From positions 1 to 16,502 of the forward strand of contig CAKSFY010000043.1 of assembly GCA_934454035.1 (NCBI GenBank): a stretch of DNA of 16,502 nucleotides, in the 5' to 3' direction. A program made the position numbers and the translations under genes. Each line of letters opens with the position of its first letter. The stretch's first letter is position 1. Source of the stretch: an uncultured Clostridia bacterium. Lineage in GTDB: Bacteria; Bacillota; Clostridia; UBA1381. Below are positions 1 to 6,942 of this stretch, piece by piece. Under the pieces are notes generated by a model. The model saw only the letters and a list, made by a program, of their open reading frames with translations. It was not told the origin of the DNA and did not search any database.

Positions 1-609
1 GATTGCAAAATGCGAAACAGCTCCCGTCAAGGCAGTAAAGGTCATTATAAAAACGCTTGTACCGACTGCCGTTTTCAGTTCATATCCCATAACCGATGTC
101 AAAAGCAGGAGCATCATCATGCCGCCTCCGGCTCCGACAAATCCGCAGATAAATCCGACAACGGCTCCGCAAATTGCGGATTTTATTATCCGTTCCTTTG
201 CCGATACGGAAATCATGTCCTCTTTGGTTGTCATAACAGGCTTTACAATAAATTTAATTCCCAAAAGAAGTGTCATAAAAACCGAAAAATTGCCCATTGC
301 GGCAGACGGAACAAGGCTGGATATATAGCTGCCGGCAACTGTAAACAAAAGCACGGCAGCCATCATCACCATTCCGTTTTTAATATCAAGATTTTTGTTT
401 TTGCCGTAGGTGTATGCCGAAACCGCACTCGCAAGCACATCCGATGCCAAAGCTATTCCGACCGCAGTATACGGCTCAATTTTTAAAAACGTTACAAGCA
501 TCGGCGTTATAACCGCTGCGGCGCTCATCCCTGCAAAGCCCGTGCCGAGACCTGCGCCCATCCCTGCAAAAAAGCATGTCAGAACAGTTACTGCAAGCAT
601 ATTATTCAT
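1..609 (-). CDS. TSUP (TauE/SafE) family membrane transporter, partial
   Basis: This frame is open from an ATG at 609 to the window edge, giving 203 residues without the C-terminus. The protein is very hydrophobic. It opens with a Gly-rich helix (GMGAGLGTGFAGMSAAAV, from about residue 16) and has a second similar segment (GAVVGFICGFVGAGGG, about 145-160). Such an internal duplication of Gly-rich re-entrant segments is typical of the TSUP family, whose members move sulfite, sulfonates or other organic anions across the cytoplasmic membrane. The substrate cannot be told from sequence. The ATG at 609 overlaps the glyA stop by 8 bases and a second ATG at 600 follows it directly; neither has a clear Shine-Dalgarno, so translational coupling to glyA is likely. 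The family call is fairly secure; the start is not. Confidence 0.8.
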   Translation of the reverse strand, partial: MNNMLAVTVLTCFFAGMGAGLGTGFAGMSAAAVITPMLVTFLKIEPYTAVGIALASDVLASAVSAYTYGKNKNLDIKNGMVMMAAVLLFTVAGSYISSLVPSAAMGNFSVFMTLLLGIKFIVKPVMTTKEDMISVSAKERIIKSAICGAVVGFICGFVGAGGGMMMLLLLTSVMGYELKTAVGTSVFIMTFTALTGAVSHFAI

Positions 610-1843
610 AAAGCGGATATTTCTTGCAAAGATTATGAACACGCTCTTTCACGGTCTCTTGGTTAGCCTCAAAGTCTGAAACTGTCAGTTTGATAAGCTC
701 TGCAATCTCACGCATGTCATCTTCTTTGAATCCTCTTGTAGTTGTCGCCGGTGTGCCCAAGCGGATTCCGCTGGTTACAAACGGGCTTTGCTTGTCAAAC
801 GGAATTGTATTTTTGTTTACTGTGATGCCAACTTCATCGAGCATATGCTCCGCCTCTTTTCCGGTGATTCCCGTATCTGAAAGGTCAAGCAGCATAAGAT
901 GATTGTCCGTTCCGCCGGATACAAGCTTAAAGCCGTTTGAAATAAGTCCCTCAGCAAGAGCCTTTGCATTCTTAACAATCTGCTGCTGATATTCTTTAAA
1001 TTCCGGTGAAAGCGCTTCCTTAAAGCAAACAGCCTTAGCTGCAATTGTATGCATAAGCGGTCCGCCCTGAATTCCCGGGAAAATAGCTTTGTTAAACTGC
1101 TTGCCGAACTCCGCGTCCTTTGTAAGAATCAGACCGCCTCTCGGACCTCTGAGCGTCTTATGTGTTGTCGTTGTAACAACATCAGCGTAAGGAACCGGAT
1201 TCTGGTGCAGACCTGCCGCAACCAAGCCGGCAATATGTGCCATATCGACCAAAAGATATGCGCCAACCTTGTGTGCAATTTCCGCAAACTTTTCAAAGTC
1301 AATCGCTCTCGGATATGCCGACGCGCCTGCTAATATAAGCTTTGGCTTGTGCTCCTCGGCAAGACGGAGGATTTCATCATAATCGATTCTGTTATCTGTC
1401 TTTGACACGCCGTAAGGAACAATATTAAAATATTTTCCCGACATATTAACCGGGCTTCCGTGGCTTAAATGACCGCCGTGGTCAAGACTCATTGAAAGGA
1501 CTGTATCCCCCGGAGTCAACAGGGCGAAAAATACCGCCATATTTGCCTGTGCTCCCGAATGCGGCTGAACATTGGCATATTCTGCGCCAAAAATCTTTTT
1601 TGCTCTTTCTATTGCAAGATTTTCAACGCTATCTACACATTCGCAGCCGCCGTAGTATCTTTTTCCGGGATACCCTTCCGCATATTTGTTGGTAAGTACG
1701 GTTCCGTTCGCCTCCATAATTCTTTCGGATACAAAGTTTTCCGATGCAATCAGCTCAATTTTGTTCTGTTGGCGGTGCACCTCTTTCATGACCGCGTCAT
1801 AAACCTCCGCATCGAAAGCTTTAAGTTCGTCTAAATGAAACAT
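602..1843 (-). CDS. glyA: Serine hydroxymethyltransferase
   Basis: The 413-residue product is full length for this family. It interconverts serine and glycine while transferring a one-carbon unit to tetrahydrofolate, using PLP in the cytosol. Family hallmarks are visible: IELIASENFVS near residue 29, the YAEGYPGKRYYGG loop near 54, and TTTTHKTLRGPRGG, in which Lys229 is the expected PLP lysine. The start is supported by GGAGG eight bases upstream of the ATG. A good promoter (1877-1905) lies 33 bases before the start, so the leader is short and has no room for a glycine riboswitch. The TSUP gene overlaps its 3' end and is probably co-transcribed. Nothing suggests damage or transfer. Confidence 0.97.
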   Translation of the reverse strand: MFHLDELKAFDAEVYDAVMKEVHRQQNKIELIASENFVSERIMEANGTVLTNKYAEGYPGKRYYGGCECVDSVENLAIERAKKIFGAEYANVQPHSGAQANMAVFFALLTPGDTVLSMSLDHGGHLSHGSPVNMSGKYFNIVPYGVSKTDNRIDYDEILRLAEEHKPKLILAGASAYPRAIDFEKFAEIAHKVGAYLLVDMAHIAGLVAAGLHQNPVPYADVVTTTTHKTLRGPRGGLILTKDAEFGKQFNKAIFPGIQGGPLMHTIAAKAVCFKEALSPEFKEYQQQIVKNAKALAEGLISNGFKLVSGGTDNHLMLLDLSDTGITGKEAEHMLDEVGITVNKNTIPFDKQSPFVTSGIRLGTPATTTRGFKEDDMREIAELIKLTVSDFEANQETVKERVHNLCKKYPLYE

Positions 1844-1876
1844 AGTTTAATCCTCCGTTTTTCATAATATACATCT

Positions 1877-1905
1877 ATTATACAATTTTTTCGCTAAAAG
1901 TTCAA
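1877..1905 (-). promoter_or_regulatory. Promoter of glyA
   Basis: On the minus strand TTGAAC (1905-1900) and TATAAT (1882-1877) are separated by exactly 17 bases, a good housekeeping sigma-factor promoter. It points at glyA and leaves a short leader. Confidence 0.75.
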
Positions 1906-1919
1906 GCATTTAAAAAAAA

Positions 1920-1937
1920 TATTGCAATATTGCAATA
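1920..1937. promoter_or_regulatory. 18-bp perfect palindrome, candidate operator
   Basis: TATTGCAATATTGCAATA is a perfect inverted repeat with no spacer. It covers the -35 box of the nth promoter and lies just upstream of the -35 box of the divergent glyA promoter. A dimeric regulator bound here could affect both genes. No regulator is identifiable from the sequence, and an A/T-rich palindrome could also be chance. Confidence 0.45.
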
Positions 1938-1950
1938 AAAATTGTATAAT
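1922..1950 (+). promoter_or_regulatory. Promoter of nth
   Basis: TTGCAA (1922-1927) and a perfect TATAAT (1945-1950) are 17 bases apart, followed by a leader of about 30 bases to the nth start. The -35 box lies inside the 18-bp palindrome. Confidence 0.75.
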
Positions 1951-1988
1951 AAGTATAGAAAAATGAGAACGAAAGGGCGAATTTTGTA

Positions 1989-2621
1989 ATGACAAAGAAG
2001 GAACTTGTTTCAAAAATGAGAGAAATACTGGATGAACTCTATCCCGATGTAAAATGCTCTTTAAATTACTCCACTCCCGTAGAAATGCTGATTGCAACGC
2101 AGTTGTCGGCACAGTGTACGGACGCGAGGGTGAATCTGGTATGTAAGGATTTGTTTAAGAAATATAAATCGGCAGAGGATTTTGCCAATGCCGATTACGA
2201 AGAGTTAATGAACGATATTCGCTCAATAGGTTTTTATCGGAACAAGGCTAAAAATATAATTCTTTGCTGCCGCCGTCTCATAGATGTGTACGGAGGAGAA
2301 GTTCCCGACACTATGGAGGAGCTTCTGACGCTTCCCGGAACAGGACGCAAGACGGCAAATCTGGTTCTCGGAGATATTTTCGGCAAACCGGCAGTCGTGG
2401 TGGACACTCACTGTAAAAGAGTAGCAAAACGAATAGGACTCACAAAAAACGATGAACCCGATAAAGTCGAAAAAGACTTAATCAAAATTGTTCCCGAGGA
2501 TTATCGGCTAAGAATGTGCCATCAGTTTGTGAATCACGGCAGGGCGGTATGTACGGCGCGCTCACCCAAATGCAGCGGATGTGCACTTTACTCCGTCTGC
2601 AAAAAATGCGGCGTTAAGTGA
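1989..2621 (+). CDS. nth: Endonuclease III (base-excision repair DNA glycosylase/AP lyase)
   Basis: This 210-residue protein is the usual length for endonuclease III, which removes oxidised pyrimidines and nicks abasic sites. The helix-hairpin-helix LLTLPGTGRKTANLVLGD (about 112-129) holds the catalytic Lys121, and VVVDTHCKRVAKR supplies the catalytic Asp139. The C-terminal [4Fe-4S] motif is intact: Cys188, Cys195, Cys198 and Cys204 with C-x6-C-x2-C-x5-C spacing. The start is an ATG about 11 bases after AAAGGG, a modest ribosome binding site. It has its own promoter, is divergent from glyA, and converges on the deacetylase gene with an 8-base overlap of their 3' ends. Confidence 0.97.
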   Translation: MTKKELVSKMREILDELYPDVKCSLNYSTPVEMLIATQLSAQCTDARVNLVCKDLFKKYKSAEDFANADYEELMNDIRSIGFYRNKAKNIILCCRRLIDVYGGEVPDTMEELLTLPGTGRKTANLVLGDIFGKPAVVVDTHCKRVAKRIGLTKNDEPDKVEKDLIKIVPEDYRLRMCHQFVNHGRAVCTARSPKCSGCALYSVCKKCGVK

Positions 2622-3477
2622 TTTCATCCAAAATGTTTTGAACACTTCTTTTATTGGTTCGGATGCAGCGCTTCAGCATATACAAATCCTCTTTGTCCGA
2701 GGTTATACAGTTCATTCCCTCTCCGCAGGAAAGGCTTGCCGCAAATCCGCAATTTTTAAGAACATCATATGACTCGGTGCTGACACTTCCGAAAGGATAA
2801 GTAAATACCTTCGGCGTCAGACCGAGATTGTCATGGCACAAAAGCTGCATTTTTTCAATATCCGCGGTTAATGCAGCGGCATATGCGTCCGACGTCTCCC
2901 CCTTTATTTTATGCGTACCCTTTCTTTTTCCTATCGAATGCATATTATATGAATGATTGCCTATTTCAATCCGTCCGCTTTCAAGCAATTCATTTACATT
3001 TTTCCAGGAAAGATATGCATAGTTCGGATTTTCATCCGGATTTTGCGAATAATCCTCGGTATATTTACCGACTATGGAAATTACTGCACGCTGATCATAT
3101 TTTTCCAGCAGCGGCAGAAGATACGTTTCATTATTGTAATGTCCGTCGTCAAATGTAAGTATTATCGGCTTTGGCGGAAGATGAGTTTCTCCGTTAACAT
3201 ACTCAATCAAATCATTTACAAAAATACATGTATAGCCGTTTGCCTTTAAATACTTAAAATCTTCTTCAAGCTGATTTTGAGTAATTACATATGTACCGCT
3301 CTTTGACGGGTCTCTCAAAATACTGTGGTACATGATAATCGGCACATTCACAGAACCTGCGTCCGTTTTGACAGAAGTCTTTTTTGAATGTGCAAATATT
3401 CCGAAGCTTATTGCGGCAATCAAAAAAAATATTATACTTTTTATATTTAATGAAACACAAAAGAATTTTCTGCTCAT
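2614..3477 (-). CDS. Membrane-anchored polysaccharide deacetylase (CE4 / NodB-like)
   Basis: The product (287 residues from the chosen start) has a short basic N-terminus and one hydrophobic segment (about 12-30) that should act as a signal anchor, placing the catalytic domain outside the membrane. The NodB fold is shown by IILTFDDGHYNN (Asp110 and Asp111), the metal histidines in EIGNHSYNMH (His175 and His180) and a TYPFG motif near residue 230. Such enzymes remove acetyl groups from peptidoglycan or other N-acetylated glycans; the substrate here is unknown. The two histidines are separated by four residues rather than the more usual three. The ATG at 3477 is preferred because AAAGGTG lies about seven bases upstream; an in-frame GTG at 3486 overlaps that site and would add three residues. 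Confidence 0.88.
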   Translation of the reverse strand: MSRKFFCVSLNIKSIIFFLIAAISFGIFAHSKKTSVKTDAGSVNVPIIMYHSILRDPSKSGTYVITQNQLEEDFKYLKANGYTCIFVNDLIEYVNGETHLPPKPIILTFDDGHYNNETYLLPLLEKYDQRAVISIVGKYTEDYSQNPDENPNYAYLSWKNVNELLESGRIEIGNHSYNMHSIGKRKGTHKIKGETSDAYAAALTADIEKMQLLCHDNLGLTPKVFTYPFGSVSTESYDVLKNCGFAASLSCGEGMNCITSDKEDLYMLKRCIRTNKRSVQNILDEIT

Positions 3478-3559
3478 TCGTCTCACCTTTCTTTATTTTA
3501 GAGAAGCTTAGTATATATATATTCGGTTTATTTTTTATTATTCATCCAAAAAGGCGAAA

Positions 3560-3597
3560 ATAACTTTCGCTAAAACTATTGACAAGGTGAAAGTTAT
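3560..3597. promoter_or_regulatory. Spaced inverted repeat around a -35 box, candidate operator
   Basis: ATAACTTTC (3560-3568) and GAAAGTTAT (3589-3597) are perfect 9-bp inverted arms, 10 of 11 if extended inward. They enclose the TTGACA of the downstream promoter. The left arm also takes part in a tighter repeat, GCGAAA-5-TTTCGC (3554-3570). The position suits a repressor controlling the plus-strand gene, the divergent deacetylase, or both. Confidence 0.4.
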
Positions 3598-3607
3598 GTG
3601 GTATAAT
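3579..3607 (+). promoter_or_regulatory. Consensus promoter of the 117-residue orphan gene
   Basis: TTGACA (3579-3584) and TATAAT (3602-3607) are both perfect and separated by 17 bases, the strongest promoter match in the window. Transcription would begin near 3614, about 130 bases before the next gene. Confidence 0.85.
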
Positions 3608-3746
3608 ACAAGCAAATATTCGAATATTAATTTTTTGAACTGCACAAGGAGGATATATATATTGTATCACTTCAAAATCTCATAAAATTCTTTTATTAAC
3701 CAGACAAGACAAAGACATATTATTTACACGGAGGGTAAAAGAATAA
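3608..3746 (+). other. Leader with palindrome and an orphan Shine-Dalgarno
   Basis: Just after the expected start point is a perfect 14-bp palindrome, AATATTCGAATATT (3615-3628). A full AAGGAGG (3646-3652) follows, but no ATG lies at a usable distance. The only candidate is a TTG at 3662-3664 opening a seven-codon frame that stops at 3685 (peptide MYHFKIS). The real gene has its own site, GGAGGG, at 3731-3736. The segment may be a regulatory leader, a leader peptide, or the relic of a lost gene start. Confidence 0.3.
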
Positions 3747-4100
3747 ATGGATTATCAAAAAACTAAAAACAATCCCTATCTGCTTCCCAAAAATTTATAC
3801 TCGGAAGTAAAATATATGATTAAGGATTATTCGCGACTAAAGGGAGAATACGAGGAGCTGTCGAACACGAAAAACGAGGACAGAAACTGGGCAAAGCTAT
3901 GCACTGTTGCCTCAAAAATTGCGGCAATAGATACTGCAATTCTGAGAATCCCCAAAGAATACAGACTCGGAACCATAAACAATATCGAAAACGAAAGAAG
4001 CAAAGACGGTTACTATCCGAACAATGCTGACTTTCGCACGTATCAGAATTATAAGCGCAGACTGATTTATTATGTCGCCGAAAATATGAATTATGTCTGA
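3747..4100 (+). CDS. Small charged protein resembling clostridial prophage proteins
   Basis: The product is 117 residues, soluble and rich in charged residues and tyrosine, with no signal or membrane segment. Its start follows GGAGGG by 10 bases. Three blocks stand out: NPYLLPKNLYSEVKYMIKDY at 9-28, AAIDTAILRIPKEYRLG in the middle, and YPNNADFRTYQNYKRRLIYYV near the end. This pattern resembles, from memory, small proteins found beside late-gene regulators in clostridial prophages, where the middle is usually longer. That link is a recollection, not a search result. No phage genes are nearby, so it could be a domesticated or orphan copy. It has its own consensus promoter and a possible operator. 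The molecular function is unknown; a nucleic-acid-binding role is only a guess. Confidence 0.65.
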   Translation: MDYQKTKNNPYLLPKNLYSEVKYMIKDYSRLKGEYEELSNTKNEDRNWAKLCTVASKIAAIDTAILRIPKEYRLGTINNIENERSKDGYYPNNADFRTYQNYKRRLIYYVAENMNYV

Positions 4101-4150
4101 TATATAATTCCGGCTGCAAGGCGGAAAATGTTGAATTTTTGTGGACATTG

Positions 4151-4179
4151 TTGACTTACATATTTATTTTTTATATAAT
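4151..4179 (+). promoter_or_regulatory. Promoter of the GH130 phosphorylase gene
   Basis: TTGACT (4151-4156) and TATAAT (4174-4179) are 17 bases apart. The leader of about 85 bases contains a stem of CGTCTTT (4199-4205) pairing with AAAGACG (4219-4225) around a 13-base loop. No known riboswitch is recognisable. Confidence 0.75.
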
Positions 4180-4269
4180 GGAATTATGCGGAGTGATTCG
4201 TCTTTATGCAATTTGCGGAAAGACGTGTCATTCAACAGCTAAAAAATATAATATGAAAGGGTTTTATAT

Positions 4270-5432
4270 ATGACTTTTGAAGAAAAAAAGAGCATGTCTT
4301 ATGCAAATACAATGAACTCATAAAAAGGAAAAACAAGCCGTCTGAGTTTTATAACGGAGTATATACAAGATACGTAAATCCCGTGCTGACCAGGGAGCAT
4401 ATTCCGCCTGAGTGGAAATATGATTTCAGCAAAAAGGACAATCCGTTTTTTATGGAGCGTATAGGAATTAATGCTGCTTTTAATTCCGGAGCAATTATTC
4501 ATGACGGCAAAATAAAGCTTATCGCACGTGTAGAGGGTGCGGACAGAAAATCATTTTTTACGGTTGCCGAAAGCAATTGTCCTACAGAGGGATTTGTATT
4601 TGAAAAATTTCCTGTTCGGCTGCCGAAAGGCGAAAAAGAGGATACAAACGTATATGATATGCGCCTTACAAAGCATGAGGACGGATATATCTACGGACTT
4701 TTCTGCGCCGAATCAAAGGATAAAAGTGTAAACGATACTTCATCGGCAGTTGCAGAATGCGGAATTGTCCGTACCAAGGATATGAAAAACTGGGAAAGGC
4801 TTCCGAACCTGAATTCAAAGTATCAGCAAAGAAATGTAGTGCTTCATCCGGAATTTGTAAACGGTAAATATATGGTTTACACTCGCCCATCGGACGGTTT
4901 TATAGATGTCGGCTCGGGCGGCGGAATCGGATGCGCCTATATAAATGATATGGAAAAACCCATTATTGAAAACGAAGTAATCATAGACAAACGCGACTAC
5001 CATACAATCAAAGAAGTAAAAAACGGAGCCGGTGCCACTCCGATAAAAACGCGCGAAGGCTGGCTGCATATTGCACACGGAGTGCGCAATACCGCTGCCG
5101 GGTTAAGATACGTTTTGTACTGCTTTATGACATCGCTTGATGACCCGTCAAAAGTAATATACCGTCCCGGCGGTTATTTTCTCGCTCCGCTCGGTGCGAA
5201 AAGAGTCGGAGATGTTTCCAATGTAGTTTTTTCAAACGGTGCCGTATGTGATGACAACGGTAATATATACATTTACTACGCGTCAAGCGACACAAGGCTT
5301 CATGTTGCGGCAACTACTGCCGAGCAAATGATTGACTATTGTAAAAACACACCCGAGGACGGACTCGATACATATTCAAGTGTAGATAAAATCTGTACGC
5401 TTATCGAAAAAAATATGAACATATTAAAATGA
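4270..5432 (+). CDS. GH130 4-O-beta-mannosyl-glucose phosphorylase-like, with N-terminal frame break
   Basis: Family GH130 enzymes cleave beta-mannosides with phosphate, releasing mannose-1-phosphate in the cytosol. The body (from NPVLTREH onward) strongly recalls 4-O-beta-D-mannosyl-D-glucose phosphorylases: NVYDMRLTKHEDGYIYG, RNVVLHPEFVNGKY, GFIDVGSGGGIG, LHIAHGVRNTAAGLRY and NVVFSNGAV. The well-supported start, ATG at 4270 eight bases after GAAAGGG, is in another frame and stops at 4323 after 17 codons. The body frame is open only from 4281 and lacks a credible start before an internal GTG at 4383 that has no ribosome site. A -1 shift at the heptamer 4284-4290 would join them, giving about 387 residues and placing the putative catalytic Asp near residue 130, as expected for the family. 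This may be programmed frameshifting, a one-base deletion in the A-run, or a read error. Without the shift, no normal N-terminus is made. Confidence 0.85.
4284..4290 (+). other. A AAA AAG slippery heptamer at the frame break
   Basis: Read in the frame of the ATG at 4270, the codons are GAA GAA AAA AAG, so the heptamer A AAA AAG is in the exact register used for -1 slippage, for example in E. coli dnaX. After slippage the next codon is GAG at 4290 and reading continues into the phosphorylase body. Only a weak hairpin (GCAT-5-ATGC, 4292-4304) lies just downstream, and the Shine-Dalgarno is about 22 bases upstream rather than near 10, so the classic stimulators are not evident. An eighth A in the run would also restore the frame. 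Confidence 0.5.
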
Positions 5433-5474
5433 TTAATTAAATATCAGCATCAATTTATAAACATTTTACGCTAT

Positions 5475-5526
5475 AAGCATCTCCGCTCAGCATACGTAAG
5501 TATACTGAGCGGAGATGCTTGTTTTT
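5475..5526 (+). terminator. Rho-independent terminator of the GH130 gene
   Basis: A 16-bp perfect stem (AAGCATCTCCGCTCAG, 5475-5490, with its complement at 5505-5520) continues after one mismatch as ATAC/GTAT around a GTAA loop, and is followed by GTTTTTG on the plus strand. The opposite strand lacks a T-run next to the stem, so it mainly serves the plus strand, although the convergent acyltransferase gene also ends nearby. Confidence 0.9.
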
Positions 5527-5612
5527 GATTAGCTTTTATGAAAAATCGTTTTTTTGCCATCCAAAAAACCATTGCTCCTTTTCTTGCTTTTCGAAGCTTT
5601 TTTACATTCCCT

Positions 5613-6689
5613 TTATTTATATAAATATTTAAATAGCGGCAAATGCCCGGAAAGCATTATTACTGCCGCGGAAAAAGCAACGGACAGGAAAAGCGTCAAT
5701 ATATATTCGGTCAGACCGCCGCCGGGAAGATTATTAAGACACGGCAGAATAATAAGACACTCTACTATCAGCATATGCGAAAAATAAACCAATCCGGATA
5801 TATTTCGCAGCTTTTTGTAAATCGGTCTGTCCGGAAGATTTATATTAAGCGATATGTAAAATAAGAGAAAAACAGTCGGAATAAGTCCGAGATACATATC
5901 GAATTCTCTTATCCATCCCAGTTTGGAAACAATCAGAAATTCCGCCGCATAAAACAAAACCGAGCCTATAAAAAGGCAATATGCGGATTTTATATACGGT
6001 CTGTACTTTGCAAAATATAATCCTATAAGAATAAAAATGAGTCCGTCGCAAAGTCCGTTTCTGGTCGTATTAAAAATCATTTTCAAATTCAGCAGAAATG
6101 ACCATACTGCCGTGAAACGCCGAAGCGGAAGAATCATGCCGAACCAACTTTGTGCCAAAAGTCCCAGACAGTACATCACCAAAGAAAAACCGGCTATTGC
6201 TTTCGGTCTGATTTTTAAGAAAATTAAGATAAGAAAAATAAGATAAGCAACAATAACTGCATTAAGATACCATAAATGACCGTAACTTGTACTTAAGAAA
6301 AAACGAATCGTATAATACTTTAAAAAGCCGGGCACGCTGACATCAGGCATGATTTCCTTTATATGATAAAATGCAAAAGGCGCATATATACAAGACCAAA
6401 TAATATAAAGTCTTAAAATTCTTTTTATGTAATTTAAAATGACACCCTTATTAAGTACTCCTTTTTCGTCATACGCTTTTAAAAAAACGAAATACGCAGA
6501 AGAAACAAAGAAAAACGGAACAGCTATTCTCGAAATAAAATCCTTGAGTATATAATTAAGCCGCCAATCAATTCCGCTGAGCGGAGAAACATGAATCGAC
6601 ACTACGAGTGCTGCACAAATAAATTTCATTAAATCTATGAAATTGTAATCTCTGTTTTTTAAACCGACTGCATTTTTTTCTGTTCTCAT
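5613..6689 (-). CDS. Acyltransferase family 3 integral membrane protein
   Basis: The 358-residue protein is almost entirely hydrophobic helices, roughly ten, consistent with a full-length acyltransferase-3 (OafA/WecH-type) membrane domain. The first helix carries FIDLMKFICAALVVSIHVSPL, with His33 as the conserved catalytic-type histidine, and helix two has RIAVPFFFVSSAYF with Arg54, both family signatures. Members transfer acyl groups, often O-acetyl, to cell-surface glycans or lipids. There is no extracellular SGNH domain, and neighbours do not reveal the acceptor. The ATG at 6689 follows GTGGGG by about seven bases. A TTTACA/TATACT promoter lies just upstream, and the BMC operon terminator separates it from that operon, so it is its own transcription unit. 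Confidence 0.85.
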   Translation of the reverse strand: MRTEKNAVGLKNRDYNFIDLMKFICAALVVSIHVSPLSGIDWRLNYILKDFISRIAVPFFFVSSAYFVFLKAYDEKGVLNKGVILNYIKRILRLYIIWSCIYAPFAFYHIKEIMPDVSVPGFLKYYTIRFFLSTSYGHLWYLNAVIVAYLIFLILIFLKIRPKAIAGFSLVMYCLGLLAQSWFGMILPLRRFTAVWSFLLNLKMIFNTTRNGLCDGLIFILIGLYFAKYRPYIKSAYCLFIGSVLFYAAEFLIVSKLGWIREFDMYLGLIPTVFLLFYISLNINLPDRPIYKKLRNISGLVYFSHMLIVECLIILPCLNNLPGGGLTEYILTLFLSVAFSAAVIMLSGHLPLFKYLYK

Positions 6690-6720
6690 ATTTTTGCCCC
6701 ACTGATGATATTATATTTTA

Positions 6721-6749
6721 AGTATACCACACAAATTCTGCTTTGTAAA
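6721..6749 (-). promoter_or_regulatory. Promoter of the acyltransferase gene
   Basis: On the minus strand TTTACA (6749-6744) and TATACT (6726-6721) are 17 bases apart, 31 bases before the start codon. Confidence 0.7.
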
Positions 6750-6861
6750 TAAATACAGCTGATTTTTATCATTTTGTATCAAAAAAAATGTACATAAAAT
6801 AAAAATTGCTTTCCTGCTGTTTATGTGACATAACAAATCGGAACATTCATTGCAGAGTGCA

Positions 6862-6910
6862 GAAAAAGAAAAAGCCGGAGCTGAAAACCTGAATTCGGTT
6901 TTCGGCTCTG
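6862..6910 (-). terminator. Rho-independent terminator of the BMC operon
   Basis: On the minus strand a stem of about 14 pairs (6910-6897 with 6889-6876, two G-U pairs) closes a seven-base loop. It is followed by GGCTTTTTCTTTTTC, a T-rich tail. It lies about 30 bases after the DeoR stop codon and marks the 3' end of the microcompartment transcript. Confidence 0.85.
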
Positions 6911-6942
6911 ACTCCCGTTTTCTTATATTCAAAATATATCGG

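Noticed and set aside
10..679. Three plus-strand open frames opposite the transporter and glyA end
   Set aside because: They are shadows of the minus-strand TSUP frame, which is open throughout and has clear family signatures; their own products have biased, non-family composition.
1844..1876. Glycine or other riboswitch before glyA
   Set aside because: The leader implied by the promoter is only about 30 bases, too short for a riboswitch.
4108..4126. Short TTCCG/CGGAA hairpin after the 117-residue gene as a terminator
   Set aside because: The stem is five pairs with a nine-base loop and no adjacent T-run, too weak to call.
5470..5580. Possible 33-residue minus-strand peptide downstream of the acyltransferase gene
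   Set aside because: The GGAG lies only about two bases from the ATG and the frame runs through the terminator stem; nothing supports translation.
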